Below, in pieces: positions 62,626 through 64,000 of a stretch of 64,000 nt of DNA; position 1 is the stretch's first letter; each line of letters begins with the position of its first letter. Location: the NCBI RefSeq assembly GCF_037414475.1, contig NZ_CP147913.1, forward strand, positions 5,826,001-5,890,000. Reading direction: 5' to 3'. Source of the DNA: Myxococcus stipitatus (GTDB lineage: Bacteria > Myxococcota > Myxococcia > Myxococcales > Myxococcaceae). The notes under the pieces are model-generated. The model was given only the letters and a program-made list of their open reading frames with translations, had not been told where the DNA came from and ran no database searches. A program made the translations under genes and the position numbers.

Positions 62626-64000
62626 CTAGGGGCGTCCAGGTCGACGCTTGCGCAGCCGCGAGCCCGCGAAGAGCAGGCCCGCGCCCGCCACGGCCGCTCT
62701 CAGCCACCAACGCGGCGGAGGTGTGCCCAGGCCGCTCGTCACCCAGCCTCGCTCCGGGTGGTCGGCTGAAGGCCCCGTGGGGCCATACGCCTTCGCCAGC
62801 CTCAGCACCTGCGCGAAGTGCAGCGCGTGCCGGTCCGTGTTCTGCGCAATCATCTCCCGGCAGCTGAAGCCATCGGCGAGGATGAGGGTGTCCCGAGGCG
62901 TCTGGCGCACCTTCGGCAGGAGCTCGTGCTCGCCCACCTTCTGCGAGACGTCGTACTTCCTTCCCTCCTCGAAGCCGAACGAGCCCGCCATGCCGCAGCA
63001 GCCCGCCGCGGGCTGCTCATGGTCCACGCCCATCCTGTCCAGCAGCGCTGTCTCATCGTGCATCTTGAAGAGGGACTTGTGGTGGCAATGGCCGTGCACC
63101 ACCACACGCTTCTCCAGGCGCGGCGGCTGCCAGGACTTCGCGTGCTTCCCCAGGAACTCGCTGAAGAGGAAGGTCTGGCGTCGCAGCTGCTGGGCCAGGC
63201 CCCAGTCCGGGAAGAGGTTGTGCAGTTCGTCGCGGAACACGGACACGCAGCTGGGCTCGAGCGCCACCAGCGGCACCCCGGCCTCGATTTCCGGACGCAG
63301 CTGCTCCACCGTGCGCCGCAACATCCACCGGGCCGTGGAGAGCATTCCGAAGTCATAGAGGGGCCTGCCGCAGCACAGGAAGCCCTGGGGCACCGCCACC
63401 TCGAAGCCCGCGTCCTCGAGCACCTCGAGCGCGCTGACCGCGGTCTCCGGGAAGAAGTGGTTGTTGAAGGTGTCCGGCCACAAGAGCACCCGCTGGTGCC
63501 CGGCGTTGGAGGGCTCCGGCCTCATGCGCCGCACCCAGCGCTGGAAGGACTCCGGCGCGAAGCGGGGCATGCTCCGCTTCGTGGACAGGCCTCCCAGCTT
63601 CTGCAGGACCTTGCGGCTGGGGGCGTGCTGGGTGAGGAGGTTCACCCAGCGGGGGGCCAGCATGGCCGCTCGTGCCCAAAACATGATGAGGCCCATGGCA
63701 TAGGCGGGCCTGGGGCGCAGGTGGCCCCGATGGTAGTGCGAGAGGAACTCCGCCTTGTACGTGGCCAGGTCCACGTTCACGGGGCAGTCGCCCTTGCATC
63801 CCTTGCAGGCCAGGCACAGGTCCAGTGACTCCTTCACGTTCGGGTCCCGCCAGCCCCGCCGGATGACCTGCCCTTGCAACATCTCGAAGAGCAGGTGCGC
63901 GCGACCACGCGTGGTGTGCTTCTCCTCCTTCGTCGCCATGTAGCTGGGACACATGGTGCCGCCGCTCTCGCGCCGGCACTTGCCCACGCCCACGCAGCGC
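62626..64000 (-). CDS. Glycolate-oxidase-type Fe-S oxidoreductase (N-terminus cut by the window edge)
   Basis: The frame is open at the right edge, so the N-terminal part, probably a FAD-binding oxidase, lies outside. Visible: a first 4Fe-4S block (CVGVGKC ... GTMCPSYMAT), a second (CLACKGCKGDCPVNVDLATY), and two CCG domains (GFLCCGRPLYDFG and AGCCGMAGSFGFEEGRKYDVS) as in GlcF/HdrD. It ends in a hydrophobic segment with a basic tail (WWLRAAVAGAGLLFAGSRLRKRRPGRP), so the protein may sit on the membrane. Likely passes electrons from a 2-hydroxyacid such as glycolate or lactate to the quinone pool (family knowledge). Convergent with the membrane protein gene. Confidence 0.9.
   Translation of the reverse strand, partial: RCVGVGKCRRESGGTMCPSYMATKEEKHTTRGRAHLLFEMLQGQVIRRGWRDPNVKESLDLCLACKGCKGDCPVNVDLATYKAEFLSHYHRGHLRPRPAYAMGLIMFWARAAMLAPRWVNLLTQHAPSRKVLQKLGGLSTKRSMPRFAPESFQRWVRRMRPEPSNAGHQRVLLWPDTFNNHFFPETAVSALEVLEDAGFEVAVPQGFLCCGRPLYDFGMLSTARWMLRRTVEQLRPEIEAGVPLVALEPSCVSVFRDELHNLFPDWGLAQQLRRQTFLFSEFLGKHAKSWQPPRLEKRVVVHGHCHHKSLFKMHDETALLDRMGVDHEQPAAGCCGMAGSFGFEEGRKYDVSQKVGEHELLPKVRQTPRDTLILADGFSCREMIAQNTDRHALHFAQVLRLAKAYGPTGPSADHPERGWVTSGLGTPPPRWWLRAAVAGAGLLFAGSRLRKRRPGRP

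Noticed and set aside
62608..62626. Small hairpin around the two convergent stop codons (TCTAGAACTCTAGG region)
   Set aside because: Stem too short and bulged to claim as a terminator.

Overview
The window is high-GC, densely packed chromosomal DNA that looks myxobacterial (Myxococcota, Myxococcus/Corallococcus type; inference). The signs are the many lipoproteins with long low-complexity linkers, a Cys-containing MYXO-CTERM-like tail at about 41755-41855, a MopE-type metal-binding repeat protein, a Ser/Thr kinase, an NarL-type two-component pair, an ECF sigma factor, and a very large RHS lipoprotein. Most neighbouring genes are unrelated housekeeping or envelope genes. Almost every long antisense ORF is a codon-bias shadow.

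Layout, left to right. 1-5143: four secreted or lipid-anchored proteins (TIG/haem-motif protein cut by the window edge, metzincin-like protease, unknown lipoprotein, lysozyme-fold-like lipoprotein). 5151-11965: a TamA/TamB-type outer-membrane assembly pair on the minus strand. 12129-16797: small lipoprotein, 4-alpha-glucanotransferase (malQ), 3-methyladenine DNA glycosylase, then ECF sigma factor, zinc-finger anti-sigma and rlmN in one tight cluster. 16801-20694: a zinc-ribbon + L7/L12-like protein, a LuxR-type response regulator with its histidine kinase, and a serine beta-lactamase-like hydrolase, followed by a decayed IS701-type transposase end. 21311-30344: a minus-strand unit of MopE-like protein, giant RHS lipoprotein with a deaminase-like toxin tip, and a 4-bp-overlapping putative immunity gene; the toxin/immunity end is visibly richer in A+T than its surroundings.

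30617-43949: unknown proteins, a DedA membrane protein, a Cys-rich lipoprotein, an unusual chemoreceptor fused to a peptide-binding domain, a transglutaminase-like exported protein, an arginine N-succinyltransferase, a polysaccharide-lyase-like protein with a DAGTPTV repeat linker, and a Ser/Thr kinase ending in a TonB C-terminal domain. 43951-51219: a heavy-metal efflux cluster (czcA/czcB-like pump, two Cys-rich small proteins, a TlpA-like thioredoxin lipoprotein) with a divergent MarR regulator and a palindrome between them. 51612-64000: secreted unknown protein, PLP-dependent decarboxylase, B12-binding radical SAM protein, low-affinity iron permease-like and tandem DUF6328-like membrane proteins, a small basic protein, an enolase-superfamily enzyme, an SDR oxidoreductase, a GH15 glucoamylase-like enzyme, a small membrane protein, and the C-terminal part of a glycolate-oxidase-type Fe-S oxidoreductase cut by the right edge.

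The best candidates for something undescribed are the RHS-deaminase toxin/immunity pair, the chemoreceptor-solute-binding fusion (35150-38299), the kinase-TonB fusion (42024-43949), the Cys-repeat metal-binding modules shared by the efflux adaptor and its small neighbour, and the zinc-ribbon-L7/L12-like protein. No rRNA, tRNA or CRISPR array was recognised.
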